DNA from: Clostridiales bacterium
GTDB taxonomy: Bacteria > Bacillota > Clostridia > Oscillospirales > Acutalibacteraceae
Assembly (NCBI GenBank): GCA_019416455.1
Contig: DXXG01000030.1
Coordinates: 1 to 64,000, forward strand
DNA: 64,000 nt
Reading direction: 5' to 3'
Translations under genes and position numbers: made by a program
The notes under the pieces: model-generated
Databases searched by the model: none
Seen by the model: only the letters and a program-made list of their open reading frames with translations
What the model was told of the DNA's origin: nothing
Part shown: in pieces, positions 1-8,062 of the stretch
Layout of the letters: the number at the start of each line of letters is the position of its first letter
Numbering within the stretch: position 1 is the stretch's first letter

Positions 1-1
1 T

Positions 2-220
2 AACGCCTGTGATCATCTTCCGATAGAAGATGGAGAGGGCCAGTTTATTACACAGAAACAAGACAAGGACCTCCACGGTGTGGGTCTGCAAAGCGTGAAA
101 AGAATGCTGAAAAAGTATGGGGGACAAATCGAATTTTACAGCACGCAGAGTCCCCAAGTCTTTCATGTTCTGGTGTCTTTCCCGGCCACAGGTGCAGACC
201 ATGAAAAGAATGAACTATGA
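2..220 (+). CDS. C-terminal fragment of an AgrC/ComD-like GHKL sensor histidine kinase (5' end outside window)
   Basis: Only the last 72 residues are present. The open frame runs from the window edge and carries the end of an N-box-like NAC segment followed by the ATP-lid glycine motif HGVGLQSV, then an amphipathic end typical of the HATPase_c_5 domain of AgrC-type kinases. Such proteins autophosphorylate on ATP and signal to a LytTR-type response regulator, often in peptide quorum sensing. The sensor and dimerisation parts are outside the window. A strong terminator lies 31 bases downstream, so it is probably not co-transcribed with the radical SAM genes that follow, although a functional link to a peptide-producing locus is conceivable. 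Confidence 0.75.
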   Translation, partial: NACDHLPIEDGEGQFITQKQDKDLHGVGLQSVKRMLKKYGGQIEFYSTQSPQVFHVLVSFPATGADHEKNEL

Positions 221-250
221 AAAGCTGAGATAACAGCCAAAAAATAGTTG

Positions 251-287
251 AACCGCCAGTTTTGTGCCCAAAACTGGCGGTTTTTTG
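251..287 (+). terminator. Rho-independent terminator after the histidine kinase
   Basis: A perfect 14-bp inverted repeat (251-264 against 269-282) with a 4-nt loop is followed by a T run. It closes the kinase transcription unit. Confidence 0.9.
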
Positions 288-306
288 TCGTTTTGTTCCT
301 AGATGG

Positions 307-336
307 TTGATTTTTTGTGGGAGTGGACTATATACT
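307..336 (+). promoter_or_regulatory. Candidate sigma-A promoter for the radical SAM locus
   Basis: TTGATT (307-312) and TATACT (331-336) are separated by 18 nt. It is the best match in the 440-bp AT-rich gap and would give a leader of about 320 nt ahead of the PqqD-like gene. Inference from consensus only. Confidence 0.45.
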
Positions 337-477
337 ATGGGTACATTTTTTGCTGTATGTCAGAGCAGAAAGTTTTCTAGAGAATTTTTCGAAAAATGCA
401 TGCACATTTTAGATGAGTAAATGTGGATATACAGACAGGAAGCAGAGCAAGAAAGTGTTACATTTACCGGCTATAGC

Positions 478-557
478 TTTTCTGAAATTTAGCTCTTTCT
501 CTAGAAATGGTCTCAAACGCAAACTGGATTCAATGTAAGGTTCGAAATTTCAGAAAA
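478..557 (+). repeat. 13-bp perfect inverted repeat in the leader of the RiPP-type locus
   Basis: TTTTCTGAAATTT at 478-490 is exactly complementary to AAATTTCAGAAAA at 545-557, with 54 nt between. A second loosely related pair, TCTAGAGAA near 378 and TTCTCTAGA near 498, lies around it. The gap 221-662 otherwise holds only the terminator and the candidate promoter; I see no gene in it. The dyad could fold in the leader RNA or be a protein-binding site. Confidence 0.5.
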
Positions 558-662
558 TAGGAGTTAGCATTGTTTATGTAATGCGGTCATGACGTAAAAG
601 AGTTTTGTAACTACAGGTTCTCTTAATGGGCCATAACCATTGAAATGAAATGAGGGGATTGT

Positions 663-923
663 GTGTTTCATTATTGTAAATGGATATCATGGATCTTATC
701 GGGAAATAAGGTTTATATATTTGATGAACGGAAGGACCAAATGTATCTTCTTCGGGGAGTTGGATACTCGATTTGGGTATTGATAGAAGAGAATAGAACG
801 CTTGCTCAAATCAAAAAAACTATATCAGAAAAATATGCAGAAACTCAATTTGATATTGTAAGTTCTGATATAGAAGAGTTTTTGTCGAAGTTAGTAGAAA
901 AGGAGATTTTATGCTGTGAATAG
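663..923 (+). CDS. PqqD-like RiPP precursor recognition element (RRE) protein
   Basis: 86 residues with the compact winged-helix pattern of PqqD proteins: a short beta segment (KVYIFDERKDQMYLL), a conserved G-x-x-x-W-x-L-I helix start, and a C-terminal helix ending in a leucine/valine-rich run. PqqD-type proteins bind the leader of a ribosomal peptide and present it to a radical SAM enzyme. The start is a GTG preceded by GAGGGG with 5 nt spacing. Its stop overlaps the radical SAM gene by 8 nt, indicating translational coupling. Base composition is clearly AT-rich compared with genes after 2400, suggesting horizontal origin. Family assignment rests on size, pattern and partner. Confidence 0.7.
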   Translation: MFHYCKWISWILSGNKVYIFDERKDQMYLLRGVGYSIWVLIEENRTLAQIKKTISEKYAETQFDIVSSDIEEFLSKLVEKEILCCE

Positions 924-1998
924 AAATACTCTTCCTCGAGTTCAAGATTTGTACAATGAAGGATATCTAGAAAGAAGACTTATTTCTGTAACGATAGAAC
1001 TATTGAATGCGTGTAACTGGCATTGCAGACATTGTTATTTGCCTCAGCACAACAATACGGGACTTAAATATGAAACTGTGATAAAGCTGTTGCATCAAGC
1101 GCGAGAGTTGGGAACTATGGAAGTGGTGCTAACTGGAGGGGAAGTCTTTTTACGAGATGATATTTTAGACATTATTGAAAAAGCGCGTTCACTCTATTTG
1201 AGAGTCTATATTTATAGCAATGCTTCCTTGCTCACAGAGGAAATAGTCAAGAGGCTTTCGGAATTTTATATTACCCAATATTCGCTGACAATGTTTTCTA
1301 TTGATGATGAAATACATGACTATGTTACACAGCAGAACGGGTCCTTAAAAACATTGCTAAAAAATATTGACCTTCTAAAATCATATGGAATTCCCATAGA
1401 GATAAAAACACCAGTAATGAGTGTGAATAAGGATTCAATTGAAGGTGTTAACAAGTTCTGTAAAGAGAATGGCTTTGTTTTTGGAGCGACACCCTCAATC
1501 AATGCAAAGTCGAATGGTGATAAAGATCCATTGGAATTGAAGCTTGCTCCTAACGAACTTCAAAGTGTCGTGTTAGAGTTAGAGAAATTAGAGTCAAATT
1601 CGCGGACAGGGGTTTCTGAGCAAGCGACTCCTGGACAAAATCCTTATAAAATAGATGCTTTTTCACAGAGAGAATTATGCTGTCCACTTCTTAGAAGCAA
1701 GCTCTTTATAGATTGTGAAGGCAATGCTTTTCCGTGTACTTCTTTTTATTATAAAGTCGGAAACATTATTGATGAATCTTTAAGTGATATTTGGAATAAA
1801 TCCCAATCGTTACATTATGTGCAGACTTTAAGGAATAGCGACCTTGAAAGCTGTTTGAAATGTGAATTAAGGGATTTCTGTACAAGGTGTCCAGGTTTGG
1901 CGTTGCTAGAAGATGGCGATATCCTGGGCTGCTCAACTGCAGCAAAAGAAATGGCTGTTGCAAGGAAAGCGTTGTACGAAAGTTTAATAGTTCATTAG
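916..1998 (+). CDS. Radical SAM/SPASM peptide-modifying enzyme
   Basis: 360 residues, GTG start coupled to the PqqD-like gene. The radical SAM cluster motif CNWHCRHC is at residues 33-40 (Cx3Cx2C) and a GGE SAM-binding motif follows (TGGEVFLRDD). The C-terminal third has the SPASM cysteine pattern: CCP, an IDCEGNAFPC segment, and a final CLKCELRDFCTRC cluster, expected to hold auxiliary 4Fe-4S clusters. PqqE/AlbA-type enzymes of this layout make C-S, C-C or similar bonds in a precursor peptide. The neighbours (RRE protein, small two-Cys peptide, ABC exporter) support that role here. Which bond is formed cannot be read from sequence. AT-rich like its upstream partner. Confidence 0.88.
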   Translation: MNRNTLPRVQDLYNEGYLERRLISVTIELLNACNWHCRHCYLPQHNNTGLKYETVIKLLHQARELGTMEVVLTGGEVFLRDDILDIIEKARSLYLRVYIYSNASLLTEEIVKRLSEFYITQYSLTMFSIDDEIHDYVTQQNGSLKTLLKNIDLLKSYGIPIEIKTPVMSVNKDSIEGVNKFCKENGFVFGATPSINAKSNGDKDPLELKLAPNELQSVVLELEKLESNSRTGVSEQATPGQNPYKIDAFSQRELCCPLLRSKLFIDCEGNAFPCTSFYYKVGNIIDESLSDIWNKSQSLHYVQTLRNSDLESCLKCELRDFCTRCPGLALLEDGDILGCSTAAKEMAVARKALYESLIVH

Positions 1999-2174
1999 CT
2001 ATAATTCTAGGTCAAAAACACCACTACTGAGGAGGATAGCTTAATTCACTCAATTACATGTTTGTTCCCGCAACTTTAATTTAAGAAGCGGTAACATAAT
2101 TCTCTCTACAAGAAATATTTTTTGTGGAGATACACCTGTGCTACTTAGGTGATAATAGCGTAAAGGAGGTGAGC

Positions 2175-2336
2175 ATGATGGAATATAATAAGCCTGAATT
2201 GGAAGCAGCGGACTCCATCTACATTTTTGCATGCAAACACAGCACTTGTAATGGGCAAACCCGCGTTCTGCTGGAAGCGGATGAGGTCCCGATTATTGAT
2301 CTCAACGAAATGGGATCGGACGCTAAAGCGAGTTAA
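2175..2336 (+). CDS. Candidate RiPP precursor peptide, 53 residues
   Basis: A small ORF with an excellent ribosome site (AAAGGAGG at 2162-2169) and tandem ATG codons at 2175 and 2178. The N-terminal part, MMEYNKPELEAADSIYIF, resembles clostridial small-peptide leaders starting with a YxKPEL-type segment, and the following part contains C20 and C25 (FACKHSTCNG) with an acidic, Ser/Ala-rich tail. Position between the radical SAM gene and the ABC exporter makes it the best substrate candidate. A frame extension upstream to 2124 exists but has no ribosome site. I do not recognise a named precursor family, so the class (sactipeptide, ranthipeptide or other) is open. Confidence 0.6.
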   Translation: MMEYNKPELEAADSIYIFACKHSTCNGQTRVLLEADEVPIIDLNEMGSDAKAS

Positions 2337-2355
2337 ATTTGTCCAATTAAAAAGT

Positions 2356-2404
2356 GTATCCCCCATGTCACAGGGTTCGAAAGATCCCCCAACATGGGGG
2401 ATAC
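2356..2404 (+). promoter_or_regulatory. Intercistronic hairpin between precursor and exporter genes
   Basis: GTATCCCCCATGT (2356-2368) and ACATGGGGGATAC (2392-2404) form a perfect 13-bp stem with a 23-nt loop, not followed by a T run. Placement right after the small peptide gene suggests an mRNA stabiliser or partial attenuator that keeps peptide expression above exporter expression. Confidence 0.65.
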
Positions 2405-2485
2405 TCCTGCGAGAAAACAAAAGGCTGCCGCCGGCTGGTTGCTTGCGTTTTCCCGTAAAATTTGCAGCGATGAGGAGAGTTGAAA

Positions 2486-4108
2486 ATGCTGAAATATCTC
2501 TCGAAAGGGAAAGGCTTTCTTTTTTTAGGGACTTTATTTTCCGTGATTGCCACAGTGGCGCAAGCGACCATACCGTATTTGAGCAAGCTCCTGTTTGATT
2601 ACGGCTTTGGCGGGGAATTCCAGACCATCCTGTGGCTGATCCTGGCCTATCTCGTCTGCGCTGCAGTTATCTCACTAGGCCAGTACCTGTCCCTCTTGTT
2701 CCAGTGGAAGCTGATCCGAAGGTTCAATATCAATCTAAAAGCGGCCCTGGTAAAGGGTATCTTCCGCCACACGGTCCCGGATTTTCAAAAGAAATCCATC
2801 GGGGACTATCTCTCCATCCTCACAAACGACACAATGGCCCTGATGTCGGACTGGCTCGACCCGCTTTTGGACATCGTGAATTTTTCCCTCACGCTGGTGG
2901 TTTACGCTGTGTTCCTCTTTGTGTTTGTGGATTTCCGCATTGCCACCGTGATTTTGCTGGCCTCCCTCTTGGCTGTCTTCCTGCCGAAAATCACCGCCAA
3001 GGAGCTGTCCTCCCGCCGCAAACAGGAACTGGGGGAGATGGAGACCTACACTTCGAAGGTGAAGGATTTGTTGGAGGGTTTTAAATTTCTCAACCGACGA
3101 TCTTTCGAGCCCATGGCTAAAGAGCACGAGGAGTACCTGAAAAAAGCGGAAAACTGCCGCTACCGCCGGGGGGCGTTTTACTCCTTTACCTTGAACATCA
3201 ACGGGTTTGTTTTAAATATTATCAACCTCTCTGCCTTTGCGGCCGTAGCGGTCCTGCTGTTTCAAGGGGAGATCACCGTGGGCACCGGCGTGGCCACCCT
3301 GGGCTACATCGAGAGCTTCCTCATCCCCATCCAATACATTGTAGAGAGCATCAATGCCATTGTCTCCACCAAAGAGGTAAAGGAGAAGGTTCTGTCCTAC
3401 ACAGAGTACCGCCCCGCTCTTCAGCAGGAGCTGCCGGCCCATGCGTGGCCGCTGGACTTGGAGGGCGTTACCGTGGAATACGACGGGTTTTCGCTGCGGA
3501 ATTTCTCCTACACCTTCCGGCCCGGGAAAAAGTACGCCGTCATTGGCCACAACGGTTCGGGGAAATCCACCCTGTTCCACGCCATCCTAAAGTATGCGCC
3601 CCTCTCCCAGGGGGAGGTGCGGCTAGGTACATACGATGCCAAGGACTACGACGTCTCTAAGGTGATGGCAGACGTGTGCCAGCACGAGCACATGTTCGCA
3701 GTCCCCTATGAAAAGAACGTGACGCTGTTTGGCGCCTATTCTGCGGAAAAGCTGCCGGAAATCGAGGGGGAACTGCAGGGGGATACCCTGGACATGGTGA
3801 GGGGTTCTGCTGACTGTACCACCCTGAGCGGAGGCCAGCAGCAGCTGGTGCACCTCATCCGGCTACTGCTGTCGGACCACCCGGTTCTGCTGCTGGACGA
3901 GCCCTTTTCGGCCATGGACAAAGCCAACCGTGACCAGTTGCAGGAGAAGCTTCTCCGCATGCCAGGCAAAACCATCCTGGTCATCACCCACGACCTCACC
4001 CCGGAACATCTCGCCCTCTACGACGAGGTGCTGATTCTGCGGGACGGGCGCCTGTGCTTTGCGGGGAGCCCGGAACAGGCGGTAGCGGAGATGGGGAACT
4101 ATATATAA
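2486..4108 (+). CDS. ABC transporter, fused membrane and ATPase domains (peptide exporter type)
   Basis: 540 residues: a six-helix transmembrane half (about 8-295) followed by a nucleotide-binding domain. Walker A GHNGSGKST is near residue 355, signature LSGGQQQ near 445, Walker B VLLLDEP and the H-loop ITHDL follow. There is no N-terminal C39 peptidase domain, so leader removal would need another protease. The likely job is export of, or immunity to, the modified peptide made upstream. ATG 2486 is chosen over an in-frame TTG at 2480 because GAGGAG (2472-2477) is correctly spaced to it. Codon use is GC-rich, unlike the AT-rich pqqD-like and radical SAM genes, so the cluster is compositionally mosaic. 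Confidence 0.85.
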   Translation: MLKYLSKGKGFLFLGTLFSVIATVAQATIPYLSKLLFDYGFGGEFQTILWLILAYLVCAAVISLGQYLSLLFQWKLIRRFNINLKAALVKGIFRHTVPDFQKKSIGDYLSILTNDTMALMSDWLDPLLDIVNFSLTLVVYAVFLFVFVDFRIATVILLASLLAVFLPKITAKELSSRRKQELGEMETYTSKVKDLLEGFKFLNRRSFEPMAKEHEEYLKKAENCRYRRGAFYSFTLNINGFVLNIINLSAFAAVAVLLFQGEITVGTGVATLGYIESFLIPIQYIVESINAIVSTKEVKEKVLSYTEYRPALQQELPAHAWPLDLEGVTVEYDGFSLRNFSYTFRPGKKYAVIGHNGSGKSTLFHAILKYAPLSQGEVRLGTYDAKDYDVSKVMADVCQHEHMFAVPYEKNVTLFGAYSAEKLPEIEGELQGDTLDMVRGSADCTTLSGGQQQLVHLIRLLLSDHPVLLLDEPFSAMDKANRDQLQEKLLRMPGKTILVITHDLTPEHLALYDEVLILRDGRLCFAGSPEQAVAEMGNYI

Positions 4109-4150
4109 ATGTAAGGGAAAAGGGGAAATAGCATGTGTCTATTGGATTAG

Positions 4151-4577
4151 AAACGCACAAAACAGAAGACTACGGAAAACTATTTCGCTATTCCTTTGAG
4201 TTATATGTCATTGCAATTATTTTTGTTAATCTTACTGCGAAAAAACTGCGGAAAAACCTATTGAAGAGTATTATGCTCAAAACGAATGGGTGGATTTGGG
4301 CGGAAGTTTTCATCGTTCCTTTGAGGAAAATACGGAAGGCTACAGCGTATTGGTAACAGAATATGAAATTTTGGAAAAAGAAAAATATTTTGAACGGCAC
4401 CATCTGACTACCTCAAACCAGAGTGTTGCAGATCCTTACCAGTACATTATGGAAGTCACCATTAAGATTCGGAATCAAAATAACGAAAGTGGAAACTTCA
4501 ATAAATCTTACAGGATAAAATTGCATCAAATCACAGTGTATGCACGCAAACTGGAAACAAGTTCTACGACTGTATAG
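4151..4577 (+). pseudogene. Frameshifted lipoprotein-like gene remnant
   Basis: The mature part reads in the frame ending at 4577 (CEKTAEKPIEEYYAQNEW and onward, through FEENTEGYSVLV). A hydrophobic leader, MSLQLFLLILL, is encoded just upstream at 4205-4237 in a different frame, and the main frame meets a TAA at 4227. A single-base indel near 4229-4236 would join leader and mature part at a lipobox-like cysteine. The mature segment reminds me of DUF5028-type Firmicutes lipoproteins, but that is a weak recollection. AT-rich, at the junction between the RiPP-type locus and the conjugative element. Decay or a sequencing indel are both possible. Confidence 0.4.
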
Positions 4578-4628
4578 AGCGATATTTCCGTTCGTGTATA
4601 GTAGGCCCAAGGAAATGCAATGGAAGAG

Positions 4629-4904
4629 TCATATCTCTTTGACAGAGTGTACTGCTAGCGCATACTTATTGGATGAATCCGCCCCATTCTCCCTCTGCCG
4701 TTCTTCCACCACAAGAAAGCCCTTCTGGACCAGGTCCCGAAGGGCTCTTCTTATGGTGCTCTCTGACATCTTCAGCTCCCTTGCCATTGTGGGAATTGCC
4801 GGCCAGCAGACACCTTCCTTGTTGGCCCTACCCCGCAGGTACAGATACACCGCAATAGCTCGGGTGGGCAGCTCGCTCTGGTACAGTTTCTTAAGGTCTG
4901 TCAT
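4629..4904 (-). CDS. Winged helix-turn-helix protein, last gene of the conjugative element block
   Basis: 91 residues. It holds a helix-turn-helix domain: AIPTMARELKMSESTIRRAL is followed by a wing-like segment (LVQKGFLVVEERQR). Similar domains occur in replication-initiator and GntR-like proteins of clostridial elements. ATG 4904 is chosen because AGGAG lies 7 nt upstream; it overlaps the VirD4 gene by 14 nt, so the two are coupled. It may be a full small regulator or the N-terminal part of a larger replication protein lost at this junction, since the element block stops here. Confidence 0.65.
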   Translation of the reverse strand: MTDLKKLYQSELPTRAIAVYLYLRGRANKEGVCWPAIPTMARELKMSESTIRRALRDLVQKGFLVVEERQRENGADSSNKYALAVHSVKEI

Positions 4905-6837
4905 CTTCTCGCTCCTTTCCTGAGGTTGTTTTTCGCCTGGTGGGCGCATTGGCGTGGACTTTTGTGTTCAGTTGTTCGAGGTGGTCAGATGGGGGAGGAG
5001 GCGCTGACTTTTTCGCTGGTTTCGGCTGTGCTGCCCGTACTTCCACGGAGATTTCCTCCACGGAAAGCTGCTCCTGCTTCGGCGGCGGGAACTTTTCCCG
5101 GATGGCTTTCACCAAGGTGTTCTTTCCAGCGTATGCCACAGGCCGGTTTCCTTTGTCTGGAACCGTGTACGGCTCTCCAAAGGAGATCCCCCACTGGAAA
5201 AACAGCTTCAGCTTCACCTTCATGGGGTACGCCCCGGTTTTCATCACGATGAACTGGCCCTTGGGCATGGACTTCAGCTCGTCCGGGGTCATGAGGGGCC
5301 GCTCGATCATCTGCAGGGACTGAGAGCCACTGTCCTTGCCCTTGCTCACCGATCCGCTCTGCACCGTCCGGCTGCCCAGGGATTTGCTCATCACCTGGGC
5401 GGTTTCGCTGTTGGGGGCGAAGCCGCCGAAGATGGTCAGCTGGGTGTTGTCCACGATGATCTCCGCTCCTTCTTTGCCGTAGTTTTTCTCCAGCTGTCCC
5501 AGGCTCTGGATGATGGGGACAATGGAGAGCCGCCGGGACCGGCTGGCGGAGAACATCATTTCCGCACTCTCGATTTTCGGTAGCGTCCCAAATTCGTCAG
5601 CGTAGAACACCGCACGATTGGGGAGCTTCCCGCCGTTGTCATCGGCTACCGCCAGGATCTCCCGGTACAGCTGCTGGATGATGAGACTCACCATGAAGAA
5701 CTTCGAGGGATCTTCTTCCGGCATCACCAGGAATAGCGCTGACTTCTCCTTGCAGAAGGTTTCCGCGTCCACAGCGGTGTCGAAGCAGAGCAGCTGCTCC
5801 ATCTCCGAATCCAGGAAGGCGTTGAGCCGGGCCAGGGTGGTGGACATGACCGATGCCATAGCCTGATCCGCTGTGGAAGTGGCCGCCCCAGCGAACCACT
5901 TGGCCTTGTGGGTGTCCGGCAGCATGGAAAGCAGCACCTGGAACTGGGTCTGCCCCTTGGACTGGCTGGGGGCCATCAGCTCCTGGATGATCTTGAACAC
6001 AGACACGATGTGCCGCTGGGTCGGGGGACAGAACTCCGCCACCAGAAGGATTGTAGCCGTGAGCAAGCCCTCGGCTGCGTCGTAGAAGAACTGGTTCTGT
6101 CCGAAGTTCTGCCCGTCCATCCCGGCGGTGATGATGGTTTTGGAGATGATTTTTGCATATCGCTCGGCCTTGGCCTTGTAAAGCAAAGTGTCCGGGTGGG
6201 CCTTGAAGGCGTCCATGTACTTGCTCACCAGGTGCAGGAGGTTAAATCCATCACTGCGAGTGGGGTTCCGCAGGTCGATGACCCCCACCCGGTAACCGTA
6301 GCACTCCTGAGCAATGCGCCCGTAATTTCTTACCACGTCGCCTTTGGTGTCCGTGGAGAGGAAGGACATCCCGCTGGCCATGGCGTATTCCAAGCAAGGA
6401 TACAGCCAGTAGGCGGTTTTGCCCACGCCAGCAGCGCCGATCATGATGGCGTGGACGTCCCCGGCGTCCACTAGGGCAGTGGTGGTGCTGGGCTTGGGGA
6501 GAGGCTTTCCGGGCTGCTTGCGCATCCGGCACACCACCAGATTCCGTATCACCCGGAACAGGTTGTAGGGCAGATGGCGGTCTGTCCGACAGCCCACCAC
6601 AATGCCCTGTTCTTTGGGCAGGTGTTCTCCTTTCCTCCACAACTCCGGCTCGAAGGAAATGTGGAGATACGTCCGCCGGATTTCTCTCTTGGTGGCCCAT
6701 CGGGCAGTGCCGTGCTGGCCGTGGCCCACAGTCTTTGCCTTGATGTTCAGGTTGTACATTCCCGACAATCCGGCAATCACTGCCAGGGTTCCGAACATGA
6801 GACCTCCCGCGAGGATCAACTGTGCAATTGGCTGCAT
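4891..6837 (-). CDS. VirD4/TraG-type conjugative coupling ATPase
   Basis: 648 residues. One or two N-terminal membrane helices (about 5-28), Walker A GAAGVGKT (134-141), Walker B-like AVFYADEFG, and the TraG/TraD C-terminal fold with the motif APNSETAQVMSKSLG. Coupling proteins bind the relaxase-DNA complex and feed it to the type IV secretion channel. The C-terminus is proline- and lysine-rich and may contact substrates. ATG 6837 has AGGAG 9 nt upstream; the longer in-frame extension to 6930 lacks such a site. It sits at the far downstream end of the element, away from the other secretion genes, which differs from the order I expect in related ICEs. Confidence 0.9.
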   Translation of the reverse strand: MQPIAQLILAGGLMFGTLAVIAGLSGMYNLNIKAKTVGHGQHGTARWATKREIRRTYLHISFEPELWRKGEHLPKEQGIVVGCRTDRHLPYNLFRVIRNLVVCRMRKQPGKPLPKPSTTTALVDAGDVHAIMIGAAGVGKTAYWLYPCLEYAMASGMSFLSTDTKGDVVRNYGRIAQECYGYRVGVIDLRNPTRSDGFNLLHLVSKYMDAFKAHPDTLLYKAKAERYAKIISKTIITAGMDGQNFGQNQFFYDAAEGLLTATILLVAEFCPPTQRHIVSVFKIIQELMAPSQSKGQTQFQVLLSMLPDTHKAKWFAGAATSTADQAMASVMSTTLARLNAFLDSEMEQLLCFDTAVDAETFCKEKSALFLVMPEEDPSKFFMVSLIIQQLYREILAVADDNGGKLPNRAVFYADEFGTLPKIESAEMMFSASRSRRLSIVPIIQSLGQLEKNYGKEGAEIIVDNTQLTIFGGFAPNSETAQVMSKSLGSRTVQSGSVSKGKDSGSQSLQMIERPLMTPDELKSMPKGQFIVMKTGAYPMKVKLKLFFQWGISFGEPYTVPDKGNRPVAYAGKNTLVKAIREKFPPPKQEQLSVEEISVEVRAAQPKPAKKSAPPPPSDHLEQLNTKVHANAPTRRKTTSGKEREDDRP

Positions 6838-7132
6838 ATCCGTCAGCTCCTTTCTGGTTTTCAACAATTCTTGAGGCAGAAAAGAAAAAGGCGGCGGGAA
6901 TCTTCCATCCTGTGGAAAACTCCAAGCCACCTTCTCTTGTCTAGCTTAATTTCTAGCTTACCGATAATCTCTATGGAACTCTCCATGATTTTTTCTTTTC
7001 TGTCTATAGTTACCCTGGTATAGTTCCCCTTCCCCTGTCACCATGACACCCTCCCCCTGGCAGGGGATGGGCAGAGTGACCCCTTGTGAGTAAAGTTGAG
7101 TTTCGCTCAGCGGAAGGTCCCGTCCGGTAAAA
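6838..7132 (-). other. Non-coding gap upstream of virD4
   Basis: No gene seen. On the minus strand an imperfect hairpin (roughly 6883-6935) is followed by a pyrimidine-rich run, resembling an attenuator ahead of virD4. TCTAGCTTA is repeated directly at 6940-6948 and 6952-6960, a possible repressor site. CCCCTGGCAGGGG near 7052 is a short dyad. Confidence 0.35.
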
Positions 7133-8056
7133 TCACATGGACATGGTCAGCCCTTGGCTTTCTTCTGGGCGAAAGAAGAGCAGTTCGTCGTTCCAGTCCT
7201 TCTGGCTGGGAAACTCTGCGGATAAGGTGACATTCCACTCCCGCAGCAATTCCGCGGCAATGCGGCGGGCGGCTTTGTGACCGGCTTCGTCATTGTCCAG
7301 GCACAGGACGACTTCCTGCAGCTGGGGCTGCGTTCCCAGCAAGTGCTGGATGGGGGCTGCGCTCACCCCGCACAGGGCCACATAGGTGTGATCCCGCCAC
7401 CCCTCCGGGTGCAGGGAAATGTAGGATAGTAGATCGATGGGGGCTTCAAAGGCGTACAGTTTCCCGCTGGTACCTGGCCAGTGGAAGCTGTACGCTTTTT
7501 CACTGCCCGGTAGGGTCTGGCGAAAGGAGGAACCGGTGAGGGTCCCTCTGGCGTGGAGGTGCCGCACCTTTCCTTGTCCATCCCGGCCCACAAACACAGC
7601 ATTGTGGTGGTCGGCGCTCTCGTAAAGCAGACAAGCATGGGCGAAGGCGGACACCACCTCCGGGTCAATCCCCCTGGTTTGGCACAGGTAAGCGAACACC
7701 CGCCGCATATTGTTATGGGCGGGTGGAATTTCCAACTGTTTCGGTTCTTCTTGCTTGGTACGAGGCAAGTTAGGCGGGGAGCGGGCAGGCAATTTTTCCA
7801 GATCTGCCACGGAGCAGTTTAAGAGCATGGCCGCCGCCTGTTCCTCGGACTCACCGTAGAAGTAGCGGAAGAAGTCCACGGCGTCGCCGCCCTGCTGAGT
7901 GTACTGGTCGAACCACACGTTGTTCCGAATGGTGACCCGCTCGTCATGAAATTTCCACTCCCACTCGCTGCCCAGCTTCTTCAGGGTTTCCCCACGGGAA
8001 CGGAGTAAGGCCACCAGGTCCGTGTGTCCTGCCAGATAGCGTTCTTTCTTAGTAAT
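7133..8056 (-). CDS. DUF3991/TOPRIM primase-like protein of the mobile element
   Basis: About 307 residues. The N-terminal half has the zinc-less DUF3991-type pattern (GSEWEWKFH, then WFDQYTQQGGDAVDFF), and the C-terminal half has TOPRIM signatures: a catalytic-type E (LYAFEAPIDLLSY) and DND (VVLCLDNDEAG). Such proteins lie next to relaxases in clostridial ICEs and may prime transferred single strands. Homology suggests that it begins at ITKKERY: the ribosome site GGGAG is 8 nt before an ATT at 8056, with no ATG there. The alternative ATG at 8122 touches the relaxase stop but would put a hairpin inside the coding region. The C-terminus is ESQGLTMSM, part of a recurrent tail. Confidence 0.78.
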   Translation of the reverse strand: MTKKERYLAGHTDLVALLRSRGETLKKLGSEWEWKFHDERVTIRNNVWFDQYTQQGGDAVDFFRYFYGESEEQAAAMLLNCSVADLEKLPARSPPNLPRTKQEEPKQLEIPPAHNNMRRVFAYLCQTRGIDPEVVSAFAHACLLYESADHHNAVFVGRDGQGKVRHLHARGTLTGSSFRQTLPGSEKAYSFHWPGTSGKLYAFEAPIDLLSYISLHPEGWRDHTYVALCGVSAAPIQHLLGTQPQLQEVVLCLDNDEAGHKAARRIAAELLREWNVTLSAEFPSQKDWNDELLFFRPEESQGLTMSM

Positions 8057-8062
8057 AGGTAT

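Noticed and set aside
2227..2598. 123-residue plus-strand open frame overlapping the precursor and exporter genes
   Set aside because: No ribosome site, overlaps the hairpin and two better genes, and has no domain.
4135..4356. 73-residue open frame as an intact gene
   Set aside because: It runs through the leader and mature parts of the lipoprotein-like remnant in the wrong frame and has no family pattern.
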